A stretch of DNA of 64,000 bases from an uncultured Pelagibacteraceae bacterium. GTDB lineage: Bacteria > Pseudomonadota > Alphaproteobacteria > Pelagibacterales > Pelagibacteraceae. Under the pieces are notes generated by a model that was not told where the DNA came from, ran no database searches, and was given only the letters and a program-made list of their open reading frames with translations. Location of the stretch: assembly GCA_902573065.1 (NCBI GenBank), contig CACGHX010000002.1:30911-94910 (forward strand). Reading direction: 5' to 3'. Position 1 is the first letter of the stretch. Every line of letters begins with the position of its first letter. Below, piece by piece: positions 19,747 through 29,631 of this stretch. Position numbers and translations under genes: made by a program.

Positions 19747-20164
19747 TTATATTTAAACTTTCTTCTACTTCTGGAGGCATATAATTTTCATCATGTTTTG
19801 CTAGAATTCTTTTAGCAACAAAAAATTTTTTATCTTTTAAATTACCTTCTGCAACCACACCTTTTCCTTCAGCAAAAAGAGCTGGGACAGTTCCAGAATA
19901 ACTTACTATTATTTCATTTTTTGTATCAGTAACTATAAATTTAATGTCTCTTTCACTGCTCTGAATTGATCCTTGTTTAACTATACCACCTATTCTTATC
20001 CTTTTTTTTAAATTAATTTCATCACTATTTTTAATCTCTGAGGGAGAATAAAAATACAACACATTATCCTCTAAAACTTTGAATAATAAAAAAATAGCTA
20101 ACACACTTAAAACTGATAGAGCTAACAATATTGATAATCTAATTTTTACCTTTTTTAAGAGCAT
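19736..20164 (-). CDS. ccmE: Heme chaperone CcmE
   Basis: RIGGIVKQGSI, VSYSGTVPALFAEGKGVVAEG, AKHDENYMPPEV. Confidence 0.94.
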   Translation of the reverse strand: MLLKKVKIRLSILLALSVLSVLAIFLLFKVLEDNVLYFYSPSEIKNSDEINLKKRIRIGGIVKQGSIQSSERDIKFIVTDTKNEIIVSYSGTVPALFAEGKGVVAEGNLKDKKFFVAKRILAKHDENYMPPEVEESLNINAK

Positions 20165-20179
20165 TTCAGAAATGCTGGA

Positions 20180-20407
20180 TTAACTTCTTGAATGTGAAAT
20201 TAAAATTTCCTTAGCAATTTTTTGTTTCTTAACTTCTTTTAATCGGTCCTCAGAAAGGTTGTGAGCTTCTTTAACGAATTCTTTTTCTAATTTTTTGAGA
20301 GTTTTTTTTGTTCTTAGGAATAAAAATAAACAGACAAAAAATGTAAAGGCGAAAGAAGACCACACATAAATTCCAAATCCGTTCATTACAAAAATTTCAA
20401 AGTTCAT
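20180..20407 (-). CDS. ccmD: Heme exporter protein CcmD
   Basis: Single-TM small protein between ccmC and ccmE. Confidence 0.75.
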   Translation of the reverse strand: MNFEIFVMNGFGIYVWSSFAFTFFVCLFLFLRTKKTLKKLEKEFVKEAHNLSEDRLKEVKKQKIAKEILISHSRS

Positions 20408-21110
20408 AGTTTTTTATACCTTTTTTTTTAATTCTAATTGTTTCTATCCTATATTTCATTAGAAAAATTACCGCAACATACATAAAAAGCGCAAATACCA
20501 TCAATCCTAATGGAATTAACATCGAAAAATGCACTGTGGTTTCATTTGTAAGACTGATACTAGCGGGTTGATGCAACGTTGACCACCATTCAACAGAATA
20601 TTTTATAATAACTATGTTTATTAAACCTAAAACAGAAATAAGTGTGCAAGCCTTAATTGATCTATCTGGATTACTTACAAATTTGTATGAAAAAATGAAT
20701 GCTATGTAAAAAAACATTAAAACTAACATAGATGTGAGTCTTGCGTCCCAGGCCCACCAAGTACCCCAAGTTGGCTGACCCCAAAGAGATCCAGTAACAA
20801 CTGCTACTATATTGAAGGTTAGGCCAATTGGTGCAAGACTTTTATAAATTAAAGTCACATTTTTTAATTTAAATAAAAAGTTTAAAATACAAAAAAAACT
20901 TATTGCTGCAAAACTAAATAAGGAAATCCAAGCAGCAGGTACATGTATATACATAATTCTTACTGAGTCTCCTTGGATATAATCTTCGGGTGATAAAAAT
21001 AATGAAAAAACTAAACCAATAATTACTAATGGAATTAAGATTGTTTTAAAAAGGTTTAAAAGTTTACCTGAAATTTTAAAAACATAACTTGGGTTTAAAA
21101 ATTTAATCAT
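20397..21110 (-). CDS. ccmC: Heme exporter protein CcmC
   Basis: WGTWWAWDARLTS WWD-domain motif. Confidence 0.95.
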   Translation of the reverse strand: MIKFLNPSYVFKISGKLLNLFKTILIPLVIIGLVFSLFLSPEDYIQGDSVRIMYIHVPAAWISLFSFAAISFFCILNFLFKLKNVTLIYKSLAPIGLTFNIVAVVTGSLWGQPTWGTWWAWDARLTSMLVLMFFYIAFIFSYKFVSNPDRSIKACTLISVLGLINIVIIKYSVEWWSTLHQPASISLTNETTVHFSMLIPLGLMVFALFMYVAVIFLMKYRIETIRIKKKGIKNYEL

Positions 21111-21161
21111 TCTTCATTGTTTATCTGATTTTGATTAATTTTTGAATGGTACATTTTGTTG

Positions 21162-21214
21162 GTCTAGTCAAAGTCTGAGGGAGATAAGGAAGTAAGAATT
21201 GACTTCAACTAGAC
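21162..21214. other. Intergenic phased hairpin
   Basis: gtctagt-CA-aagtc ... gactt-CA-actagac: 7 bp + symmetric CA/CA internal loop + 5 bp, orientation unresolved. Confidence 0.5.
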
Positions 21215-21288
21215 ACTAACGATAAAAGAATAATTAAAGTTTGAGACAGAGTTTTGAATGAATCTTGTTAACTTTATGGCAAAAATAA

Positions 21289-21612
21289 CTAATTTGAGGG
21301 TTTGTAATAAACTGATCCTCTTTTTTCTGAAAAAAACTCGTTTACTAAAGGGTGTCTGATTGGCTCTTTGGAAGTATCAGTAATTAGATTTTGTTCTGAG
21401 ACATATGCCTCATATGTAATTTCATTATTTTCAGCTAACAAATGATAAAAGGGTTGGTCTTTTCTTGGTCTTACGTCTTTGGGTATTGATTGATACCATT
21501 CTTCTGAATTATTAAATTCGAAATCAACATCATAAATAACACCTCTAAAATTAAAGTGTCTGTGTTTAACAACGTCACCTATAGAAAATTTAGCTTTTTT
21601 AGAACTCATCAT
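21289..21612 (-). CDS. hspQ: Heat shock protein HspQ / YccV-like
   Basis: FSIGDVVKHRHFNFRGVIYDVD, QPFYHLLAE...YVSEQNL. Confidence 0.88.
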   Translation of the reverse strand: MMSSKKAKFSIGDVVKHRHFNFRGVIYDVDFEFNNSEEWYQSIPKDVRPRKDQPFYHLLAENNEITYEAYVSEQNLITDTSKEPIRHPLVNEFFSEKRGSVYYKPSN

Positions 21613-21689
21613 TAATTAAGATAGTAACATTTTTTTAAAAATCAATATATTAAATTTCAATTAAAATTCATTTATGATAGCTTTTTCTA

Positions 21690-22244
21690 GTGAATAAATC
21701 TCTCATAAAGTTACTAACAGATTTTGGTCCATTATTAATTTTTTTCATAGTATATTATAAGGGAGGTAAAGATTTAGAAACTGCTATCCCCCCACTTATA
21801 GTTGCTACAATTGTTGCTGTTATAATTATCTTCTATTTGGAAAAAAAAATTCCTTATGTTCCACTTGTAGGGGCAATTCTTGTATCCGTCTTTGGTGGTT
21901 TAACTATTTTTTTTAAAAATCCTATTTTCATATACTTAAAACCAACAATTATTAATATTTTATTTGCTGTAGGGTTATTACTAGGAAAATTGGTTTTTAA
22001 AAAAAATTTTCTTCAATTATTTTTGAGCGGTACAATAAAATTAGAAGATTTAGGTTGGGATAAACTTATGTATAGATGGGCAATTTTTTTTATTTTTTTG
22101 GCAATTCTAAACGAGGTTATATGGAGAACACAGTCTGAAGAGTTTTGGATTAATTTCAAAGTATGGGGTATTCTGCCCATCACTTTTATATTTACTGCTT
22201 TTCAGGTACCATTGATTAGAAAGTATAAAACAGATGAGAAATAA
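21690..22244 (+). CDS. yciB: Intracellular septation protein A (YciB), GTG start
   Basis: DFGPLLIFF, multi-TM, LNEVIWRTQSEEFWINFKVWG. Confidence 0.9.
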   Translation: MNKSLIKLLTDFGPLLIFFIVYYKGGKDLETAIPPLIVATIVAVIIIFYLEKKIPYVPLVGAILVSVFGGLTIFFKNPIFIYLKPTIINILFAVGLLLGKLVFKKNFLQLFLSGTIKLEDLGWDKLMYRWAIFFIFLAILNEVIWRTQSEEFWINFKVWGILPITFIFTAFQVPLIRKYKTDEK

Positions 22245-22578
22245 ATTACGTCTAATTGTAAATAATAATTTTGATAAAGGTGAGACCTTTTTTATTAAAA
22301 AAGAACTTAGGTCTATATTAAACCTTTATGCTAAAAAAGTTTCTTCAGGGGATTGGAAAGATTATGGTTTATCAGTAAACAAAAAAGAAGTTACATTCGA
22401 TGTTTATCAAAGATCATCTGAAAAACCTGTTTATAGAATATCAAAAAATCTAAATCCAAAGAGAAATGATGATAAATTTTATATTTTAGATAGAAATGGC
22501 AAAATATTAAAAAAGTCAGATAACTTAGAAAATTTAATAAGAAAAATAGAGTGGAATAAATTAAAATTAGTAAAGTAG
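22234..22578 (+). CDS. DUF2794-type protein
   Basis: FFIKKELRSILNLYAKKVSSGDWKDYGLS...VTFDVYQRSSEKPVYRI. Confidence 0.75.
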   Translation: MRNKLRLIVNNNFDKGETFFIKKELRSILNLYAKKVSSGDWKDYGLSVNKKEVTFDVYQRSSEKPVYRISKNLNPKRNDDKFYILDRNGKILKKSDNLENLIRKIEWNKLKLVK

Positions 22579-22582
22579 ATTA

Positions 22583-23326
22583 TTATCTTCTCTGACCAAA
22601 AAGTCTAAGAAGCATTATAAATAAATTGATGAAATCTAAGTATAAAGTTAGGGCACCCATGACTGCTTTTTTTCCTGAAGTCTCGCTACTGTCGCCTTCA
22701 AGATACATATTTTTTATTTTCTGTGTATCGTAAGCAGTTAATCCAACAAAAATTAAAACCCCTAATATTGATATTACAAAATACATCATTGGTGATTTCA
22801 TAAATATATTTACTATTGATGCAATAATTATTCCGATTAAACCCATCATTAAAAATGATCCAAGTTTAGTAAGATCTCTTTTTGTTGTATATCCGTAAAT
22901 ACTCATTGCTCCAAAAGTTCCAGCTGTAATAAAAAATACTCTTGTAATCGATGTACCTGTATAGACTAAAAAAATAGATGATAAAGATAATCCCATTAAC
23001 GCAGAAAATATCCAAAAAGTAGTTTGTGCTTTAGACACACTCATTTTCCTTATTCCAAAACTCATATAAAGGACCACTCCGAGAGGAGCTAACATTACAA
23101 TCCAAGCTAAACCAGAATTATAAAGAGAGTTTCCTAATGGTGATAAAGTTAATGGTGATAAAGAAATTACAGAAAATTTAAAAGTTAGTAACGCAACAAT
23201 ACCTGTTACCAGCAAAGCTGAGCCCATATAATTGTAAACTCGAAGCATATAAGCTCTTAAACCCTGATCAAGTATAGCTTCTGAAGTTGATGATCGTACT
23301 GAAGTTGTTTGTTTGTTAAAAATCAT
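22583..23326 (-). CDS. Bax inhibitor-1/YccA family membrane protein
   Basis: Seven TM pattern, GLTAYDTQKIK, ALTLYLDFINLFIMLLRLFGQRR. Confidence 0.93.
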   Translation of the reverse strand: MIFNKQTTSVRSSTSEAILDQGLRAYMLRVYNYMGSALLVTGIVALLTFKFSVISLSPLTLSPLGNSLYNSGLAWIVMLAPLGVVLYMSFGIRKMSVSKAQTTFWIFSALMGLSLSSIFLVYTGTSITRVFFITAGTFGAMSIYGYTTKRDLTKLGSFLMMGLIGIIIASIVNIFMKSPMMYFVISILGVLIFVGLTAYDTQKIKNMYLEGDSSETSGKKAVMGALTLYLDFINLFIMLLRLFGQRR

Positions 23327-23403
23327 ATTTAAAATATATGATTTTTTAATTACTTTTCAATAGGCAATAATTGCTTTAAAAAAATCAATAAAATAGGGAT
23401 TTT

Positions 23404-24444
23404 ATGAAATATAAAAAACTTGGTGACACAGATTTGAAAGTTAGTCTCATTTGTTTAGGCACAATGACTTGGGGAGAGCAAAATACTCAAGAGGAAGGAT
23501 TCGAACAAATGGACTTTGCTTTAGAAAAGGGAGTAAATTTTTTTGATACTGCAGAGTTATATGCAATACCACCTAAAGCAAAAACATATGGGAAGACAGA
23601 AGAAATAATTGGCAATTGGTTCAAAATTAATAAAAATAGAAAAAAAATAATATTAGCAAGTAAAATTGCTGGACCAGGATTAAAATGGATAAGAGGTGGT
23701 GGTTCACAATATTCTTCAAAAAGTATTGAGGAAGCTCTACACAATAGTTTAAAAAGATTGCAAACAGATTATATTGACTTATATCAACTTCATTGGCCAG
23801 AAAGAAATACGAATTATTTTGGTGATTTAGACTACGAGCATGATGTAAAGGAAAAATCATGGAATAGTTTTGAAAGTATTTTAAACACTCTTAAAAAATT
23901 TATAGATCAAGGAAAGATTAGGTATATTGGATTGTCAAATGAAACTCCATGGGGATTTTCAAAATATTTAGAAATAGCTAAAGAGAAAAATTTACCAAAA
24001 GTAGTTTCGGTTCAGAATCCATACAGTTTAGTAAATAGAACCTATGAAGTTGGAATGTCTGAAATTTCAATGAGAGAAAAAGCTGGATTGTTGGCATATT
24101 CACCCCTGGCAGTAGGTTATCTAACAGGAAAATATAGAAATAAAAATATCCCTAAGAATTCAAGACTAGATTTATTTTATGAAAACTATCCCAGATATCA
24201 TAATCAAAGAACTTTTGATGCAGTAGATGAATACTATAAAGTTGCAGAAAAATATAAGATATCTTTATCACAACTTTCTCTAGCATTTGTGAATTCAAGA
24301 GACTTCGTGACAAGCAACATTATTGGAGCAACAACTATGGAACAGCTTAAAGAAAACATTGATAGTGTAGATATAACATTGGAAGAAAGTATTTTGAATG
24401 AAATAAACTTAATACATGAAAAGATTCCTAATCCTGCACCTTGA
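23404..24444 (+). CDS. Aldo/keto reductase (Tas-like)
   Basis: GTMTWGEQN, FFDTAELY, KRLQTDYIDLYQLHWP. Confidence 0.92.
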   Translation: MKYKKLGDTDLKVSLICLGTMTWGEQNTQEEGFEQMDFALEKGVNFFDTAELYAIPPKAKTYGKTEEIIGNWFKINKNRKKIILASKIAGPGLKWIRGGGSQYSSKSIEEALHNSLKRLQTDYIDLYQLHWPERNTNYFGDLDYEHDVKEKSWNSFESILNTLKKFIDQGKIRYIGLSNETPWGFSKYLEIAKEKNLPKVVSVQNPYSLVNRTYEVGMSEISMREKAGLLAYSPLAVGYLTGKYRNKNIPKNSRLDLFYENYPRYHNQRTFDAVDEYYKVAEKYKISLSQLSLAFVNSRDFVTSNIIGATTMEQLKENIDSVDITLEESILNEINLIHEKIPNPAP

Positions 24445-24506
24445 TCAAACAACTATTGAAAAGATCTGAAATTTGTATAAATTGAATTTATCAAGAAAAA
24501 TTTGAA

Positions 24507-25007
24507 ATGAAAAAATTTTTAATAACGTTTTTACTATTTATTTTTGTTTATTCTTCTAATGCCTTTGGTAATCAACCAAAAAGTATTGGTAAATATAAGA
24601 GTTGGGAAGCTTTCACCTACAGTGGTAATAAAGGGAAAATTTGTTTTGCTCAAACTATACCTTTGGAAAGAGCTCCTAAAAGTTTAAAAAGGGATCCATC
24701 TAGATTATTTGTGACTTTTAGAAAAGATGAAAAAATTAAAAATGAGCTTAGCGTTACAAGCGGTCATATGTATAAAAAATCTTCAGTAATAGCAAAATCA
24801 GGAAAAAATGAATTTTTGTTTTTTTCACAAGGAAATTTTGCTTGGTTGATCGATGGAGAAGAGGAATTCAATCTTATAAAAACTATGAAGAGAGCTTCAA
24901 AATTATCTGTAACAGCGAGGACAAGCACAGGTACGGAAACAAAAGATATGTATTCCATGATGGGTTTCACTAAGGCTTACAATACCGCTAGAAAAAGTTG
25001 TGCCTAA
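24507..25007 (+). CDS. Secreted IalB-like protein
   Basis: Signal peptide; [20 protein letters not shown] pattern resembling invasion-associated locus B family. Confidence 0.55.
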   Translation: MKKFLITFLLFIFVYSSNAFGNQPKSIGKYKSWEAFTYSGNKGKICFAQTIPLERAPKSLKRDPSRLFVTFRKDEKIKNELSVTSGHMYKKSSVIAKSGKNEFLFFSQGNFAWLIDGEEEFNLIKTMKRASKLSVTARTSTGTETKDMYSMMGFTKAYNTARKSCA

Positions 25008-26190
25008 AAAAAAGAACAAAATTGTTTTAGCTTACTCTGGAGGGCTAGACACTTCTATAATTTTAAAATGGCTTCAAGAAAATTATAACTCAGAAATTAT
25101 TGCTTACACTGCAGACATCGGACAAGAAATCAACAAAAGTAAAATTATCAAAAATGCAAAAAGATTGGGTGTAAAAAACATAATTATTGAGGATTTGAAA
25201 AATACTTTCGTTAAAGATTATGTTTACCCAATGATTAGAGGTCACGCATTATATGAAGGTGTTTATTTATTAGGAACGTCTATAGCAAGACCTTTAATCG
25301 CTAAAAGACAGATTGCTATTGCTAAAAAATTTAAAGCATTTGCTGTATCACACGGTTCAACAGGAAAAGGAAACGATCAAGTAAGATTTGAGCTTGGATA
25401 TTATTACTTTGGACCAAAGATAAAAGTAATTGCCCCTTGGAGAATTTGGAAATTAAAATCTAGAACTGATTTAATAAAATACGCAAAAAAACATAACATA
25501 CCTATACCAAAAGATAAAAAGGGGGCACCACCTTTTTCTGTTGATGATAATCTCTATCACACTTCAACGGAAGGTAAGGTATTAGAAGATCCAAGAAAAC
25601 AGGCACCAGAATATATTTTTCAAAGAACGGTTTCACCTGAAAAAGCACCTAGCAAACCAACTTATGTAACTATAGGATTTAAAAAAGGTGATCCAATATC
25701 AGTAAATAATAAAAAATTAGCACCAGCAAAACTACTTCAAAAATTAAATTTACTTGCAGGTAAGAATGGAGTTGGAAGAGTTGATTTAGTTGAAAATAGA
25801 TTTATTGGAATAAAATCGAGAGGAGTTTACGAAACCCCAGGAGGAACTCTTTTGATGATAGCACACAGGGCGATAGAGTCTGTAACTTTAGATAAGAAAA
25901 CTATGCATGAAAAAGATGAGATTATGCCAAAGTATGCTGAATTGATTTATAATGGTTTTTGGTTTTCAAAATCTAGACTTAAATTACAGAAAAAAGTTGA
26001 TCTTAAAAGAAATCAAGTAAATGGAAATATTAAACTTAAGTTATACAAAGGTAATGTTACAATTTTATCAAGACAAAGCAAAAGTAAAGCATACTCTATT
26101 AATAAAGTGTCTTTTGAGGAAAATAAAAGTTTCAAAAAGTCAAAAGTTGAGAGATTTATATTGGGTGCGGCAAGAAAGCTTAGGGTTTAA
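25000..26190 (+). CDS. argG: Argininosuccinate synthase, GTG start
   Basis: [30 protein letters not shown]. Confidence 0.97.
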   Translation: MPKKKNKIVLAYSGGLDTSIILKWLQENYNSEIIAYTADIGQEINKSKIIKNAKRLGVKNIIIEDLKNTFVKDYVYPMIRGHALYEGVYLLGTSIARPLIAKRQIAIAKKFKAFAVSHGSTGKGNDQVRFELGYYYFGPKIKVIAPWRIWKLKSRTDLIKYAKKHNIPIPKDKKGAPPFSVDDNLYHTSTEGKVLEDPRKQAPEYIFQRTVSPEKAPSKPTYVTIGFKKGDPISVNNKKLAPAKLLQKLNLLAGKNGVGRVDLVENRFIGIKSRGVYETPGGTLLMIAHRAIESVTLDKKTMHEKDEIMPKYAELIYNGFWFSKSRLKLQKKVDLKRNQVNGNIKLKLYKGNVTILSRQSKSKAYSINKVSFEENKSFKKSKVERFILGAARKLRV

Positions 26191-26217
26191 GTATAATTAA
26201 AAATATAAAAAACTTCT

Positions 26218-26613
26218 ATGAGTATGAACATTATAATCAGAAATATTCAGCTAGTGGCTGTAATATTTATTTTGGTCGGAACTGTGTTGGCTTTTGGTTT
26301 TGAAATCAACGAAATGTATAAAGCTGGTCGTGTAACTTTAGCAGACCTTCTTTTAATGTTTATCTATATTGAAGTTATCGGAATGATCGGAGTTTTCTGG
26401 GCTAGTAAAACAATAAGAATTACTTACCCTGTGTTAATTGCAATCACAGCACTAGCTAGACTAATAATTTTGCAAGACAAAGATAGTGCCTCGGTAAATT
26501 TAATTTATCAGGGTGCTGCCATTCTATTATTAGCTTTATCAGTTTTTTTCTTAACTTTGAGATACAGCAAAAAACTTGGGATGGATAAAAAAAATCCTGG
26601 TGAGGAAGCTTAA
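26218..26613 (+). CDS. PsiE-like phosphate-starvation-inducible membrane protein
   Basis: Four-TM protein with LLLMFIYIEVIGM. Confidence 0.75.
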   Translation: MSMNIIIRNIQLVAVIFILVGTVLAFGFEINEMYKAGRVTLADLLLMFIYIEVIGMIGVFWASKTIRITYPVLIAITALARLIILQDKDSASVNLIYQGAAILLLALSVFFLTLRYSKKLGMDKKNPGEEA

Positions 26614-26619
26614 AAAAAA

Positions 26620-27039
26620 ATGAAACAACTAGTAGCAATTGTTGCATACTATATGTTCGGATATTTAATTTTTTGGACTTTTCTTCACGAGACAGATTTT
26701 TTTCCAAAAGTTTGGGTACAAGATAATTTTAGTATAGCAATTTATTTATGGGTTTTCTTTTTTATAGTTCCACTTTTTCTAATTGCTCTTGGAACAGAAT
26801 ATATTAAAAGACGAATTGCTGATTTTAAATCACTAGGACAAGGTTCGAGATGGCCACTTTATATTTTATTATTTGGCGTTTGGGACCTAATGATTGGTTT
26901 TGCTTATTTACTGTTCTCCTATTTCGAAATCACACATGTAACTATGATAATTGCTAACGGATTATTCATTACTGGAACTTATTTAACTTTTTTGAGTTTT
27001 GGAATAGCAAAGAAATTGCAATTGAGTAAAAATAATTAA
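26620..27039 (+). CDS. Membrane protein, unknown function
   Basis: Multi-TM ORF tightly following the PsiE-like gene. Confidence 0.7.
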   Translation: MKQLVAIVAYYMFGYLIFWTFLHETDFFPKVWVQDNFSIAIYLWVFFFIVPLFLIALGTEYIKRRIADFKSLGQGSRWPLYILLFGVWDLMIGFAYLLFSYFEITHVTMIIANGLFITGTYLTFLSFGIAKKLQLSKNN

Positions 27040-27043
27040 ATAT

Positions 27044-27760
27044 ATGGCTGATAAAATTTTAATATTTGGTGCTACTGGGGCTGTTGGAAGTTCTCTTGCC
27101 AAATTAATGCAAAATGGATCAACTGAATGTCATCTTATAGGAAAAAATCAGGATGAAGTTTCAAGACTGTCAGATGAAACTGGTCATAGCTTTAGTGTTG
27201 CTGATGTATTAGAAGAAGGTTTTTTAGATAAAATTGATAGTGATCTTGCTGACACTGAAATTAAAGGTATTGCTTATTGCGTAGGATCTATAGACCTTAA
27301 ACCAATAAATTTGATTTCAAGAAAAGATGTAATGAAATCATTTTCACTAAATTTATTTCCTATTTACGACATTATAAAAAAATTTCATCAAAGTTTAAAA
27401 AATAATAAAGGATCAATAGTTTTGTTTTCGACAGTTGCTGCAAATCAAGGTTTCCCTAATCATGGAATTATCTCGCCGGTAAAAGCATCTTTGGAGGGTC
27501 TTACTATTTCTTTGGCAGCAGAATTTTCGCCAAACGTTAGAGTTAATTGTATCGCTCCAAGTATGAGTAATTCAAAAATGGCTAGTAAAATTTTAAAAAA
27601 TCCAAAAATTGCTGAAGGTATTGCTAAAATGCATCCACTCAAAAGACTTGGCGAAGGAAAAGATTCGGCTGCACTCGCAAAGTTTCTTCTATCTGATGAA
27701 AGCTCATGGATTACTGGTCAAATTATTGGAGTTGATGGTGGAAGGTCAAACGTTGGTTAA
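27044..27760 (+). CDS. Short-chain dehydrogenase/reductase
   Basis: IFGATGAVGSSLAK, VRVNCIAPSMSNSKM, ITGQIIGVDGGRS. Confidence 0.9.
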   Translation: MADKILIFGATGAVGSSLAKLMQNGSTECHLIGKNQDEVSRLSDETGHSFSVADVLEEGFLDKIDSDLADTEIKGIAYCVGSIDLKPINLISRKDVMKSFSLNLFPIYDIIKKFHQSLKNNKGSIVLFSTVAANQGFPNHGIISPVKASLEGLTISLAAEFSPNVRVNCIAPSMSNSKMASKILKNPKIAEGIAKMHPLKRLGEGKDSAALAKFLLSDESSWITGQIIGVDGGRSNVG

Positions 27761-28308
27761 TATTTCTCAACACTACCGATATAATTAAGATTTTTATCAA
27801 CTACAACAATTTCACCGGAGGAAACTGTTTTGTTCAAACTTTCTAAAATCACTACATAGTGAGTAATCAAAATTAAATTTTTATTACTTTCCCAGTTATT
27901 TAAAAATTTATTTAAATCTTTCATCTGTTTTTCTTTATTTTTTTCAAATTTTGAGGAAAAAAAAGAGTTAAGAGCATTAAAAGTCTCATAATCTTTAAAA
28001 GCAAATTTAGCCGTATCTTTACAACGGCACCATTCACTGGATAATACCTTGTCTATAGGAATATTATTTTGTTGAAAAAATAACCCCATTTTTTTTGATT
28101 GTTCAATACCTTGACTATCTAAATTCCTCTGAGTTGAACAATCATTCAATCTAAAATTTTCTGGGTCACCACCGCCAGGCGCAATCGCATGTCTTATAAA
28201 TACAATATTACCACCTTTTTTTAGTTGTTTGATTACTATCTCATCAGATTTTACGTTCGTTAAAAGTAAAGTAAAAATTGATAAAATAATTAAAAGTTTT
28301 TTATGCAT
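27757..28308 (-). CDS. Secreted histidine phosphatase (phosphoglycerate mutase-like)
   Basis: Signal peptide, VFIRHAIAPG, SSEWCRCKDTA, LITHYVVI. Confidence 0.85.
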   Translation of the reverse strand: MHKKLLIILSIFTLLLTNVKSDEIVIKQLKKGGNIVFIRHAIAPGGGDPENFRLNDCSTQRNLDSQGIEQSKKMGLFFQQNNIPIDKVLSSEWCRCKDTAKFAFKDYETFNALNSFFSSKFEKNKEKQMKDLNKFLNNWESNKNLILITHYVVILESLNKTVSSGEIVVVDKNLNYIGSVEKY

Positions 28309-28368
28309 GTGCTTAAATAGATAATATCAAATAACTGTGAAAAGTATTATCTAAAGTTTTAATAAAGT

Positions 28369-29508
28369 ATGATATTTGAAACAACACGAGATGGTGCGCT
28401 GAAGAAATTGGATGATTTTATTGAAAACGAAATTATCAACTATAATTCTAAAAGAAATTTTGATTTTGGACCTAAAGAAAGAAAAAATGTTTCATGTTTA
28501 TCTCCATATATTACTCACCGACTAATAACTGAATATGAAACTGTTGAAAGGGTTTTAAGAAAACGACCTTACCAAAAAGTTGAAAAATATGTTCAAGAAA
28601 TTTTTTGGCGGGTATACTGGAAAGGATGGTTGGAATTAAGACCAAAAGTTTGGACAGATTTTACTGAAGATCTAAAAAATATTAAAGATGATGAAAAGAT
28701 ACACCAAGCTGTTAATGGAAAAACCCAAATTTCATGCTTTAATGATTGGGTAAATGAATTAAAAGAATTCAATTATCTTCATAACCATACAAGAATGTGG
28801 TTTGCGAGTATTTGGATATTTACATTAAAATTGCCTTGGCAGAAGGGTGCTGAATTTTTTTTAAAGTATCTTTTAGATGGTGATGCTGCATCTAATACTC
28901 TGAGCTGGAGATGGGTAGCTGGTCTTCAAACTAAAGGAAAAAATTATTCTGCACAATCTTGGAATATTGAAAAGTTTACAAATAATAGATACAAAAATAT
29001 AAGATTAGTTGAAAATCCAATACCATTACAGGACAAGCGTGAATACAAACTGACCGAGATTGAAAATTTTAATGATTCTGAAAAAGTAGGAAATCTTATT
29101 TTTTTTGAGAATGATTTAAATTTAGAAAATTATAATTTAAATGATTATCAAAATATTTATTGCTTATTACTAGAAAATGATAAAAGGAAAATTAAACTTG
29201 ATCAAAAAGTTTTAGATTTTAAAAAAATAATTATAAAAAACCACTTGAAGACATTAACTAAAAATATAAAATTTTTAGAAAACTCACAAAGTTTAAATAT
29301 ATTAGATGGAGTAAAAGAGCTTGATGTTATTTATCCTTCAATAGGAGAGAATTTATCTTTTATAAAACTTTTAAATAAAACAAAAGATATTAAATGTAGA
29401 TTTTTAAAAAATGAAAAAGACTTGTTTTGTTGGAATTTTTCTAATAAAGGTTATTTTAATTTTAAGTCTAATATTCCAAAAATAATAACAAAATTTAAAT
29501 TATCCTAG
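28369..29508 (+). CDS. Photolyase/cryptochrome FAD-domain protein, no N-terminal antenna domain, extra C-terminal domain
   Basis: EIFWRVYWKGWLE, HNHTRMWFASIWIFTLKLPWQKGAEFFLKYLLDGDAASNTLSWRWVAG. Confidence 0.85.
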   Translation: MIFETTRDGALKKLDDFIENEIINYNSKRNFDFGPKERKNVSCLSPYITHRLITEYETVERVLRKRPYQKVEKYVQEIFWRVYWKGWLELRPKVWTDFTEDLKNIKDDEKIHQAVNGKTQISCFNDWVNELKEFNYLHNHTRMWFASIWIFTLKLPWQKGAEFFLKYLLDGDAASNTLSWRWVAGLQTKGKNYSAQSWNIEKFTNNRYKNIRLVENPIPLQDKREYKLTEIENFNDSEKVGNLIFFENDLNLENYNLNDYQNIYCLLLENDKRKIKLDQKVLDFKKIIIKNHLKTLTKNIKFLENSQSLNILDGVKELDVIYPSIGENLSFIKLLNKTKDIKCRFLKNEKDLFCWNFSNKGYFNFKSNIPKIITKFKLS

Positions 29509-29631
29509 TTTTGAGCATTTTTTTGAGCAATATTTTACCTTGTCCCAGTTAAGTCTCCACTTCTTTCTCCAGGTGAATGGTCTTTTACAAACCACACATA
29601 TTTTAGAAGGTAAATTTTCTTTTTTAATCAC
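29500..29631 (-). CDS. DUF2256-like zinc-ribbon-type small protein (43 aa, GTG start)
   Basis: Not in ORF track: VIKKENLPSKICVVCKRPFTWRKKWRLNWDKVKYCSKKCSKLG*; CxxC...CxxxC. Confidence 0.8.
   Translation of the reverse strand: MIKKENLPSKICVVCKRPFTWRKKWRLNWDKVKYCSKKCSKLG

Noticed and set aside
24990-25010. Overlap of the IalB-like gene with a GTG-start argG
   Set aside because: Short overlaps with alternative starts are common in compact genomes.
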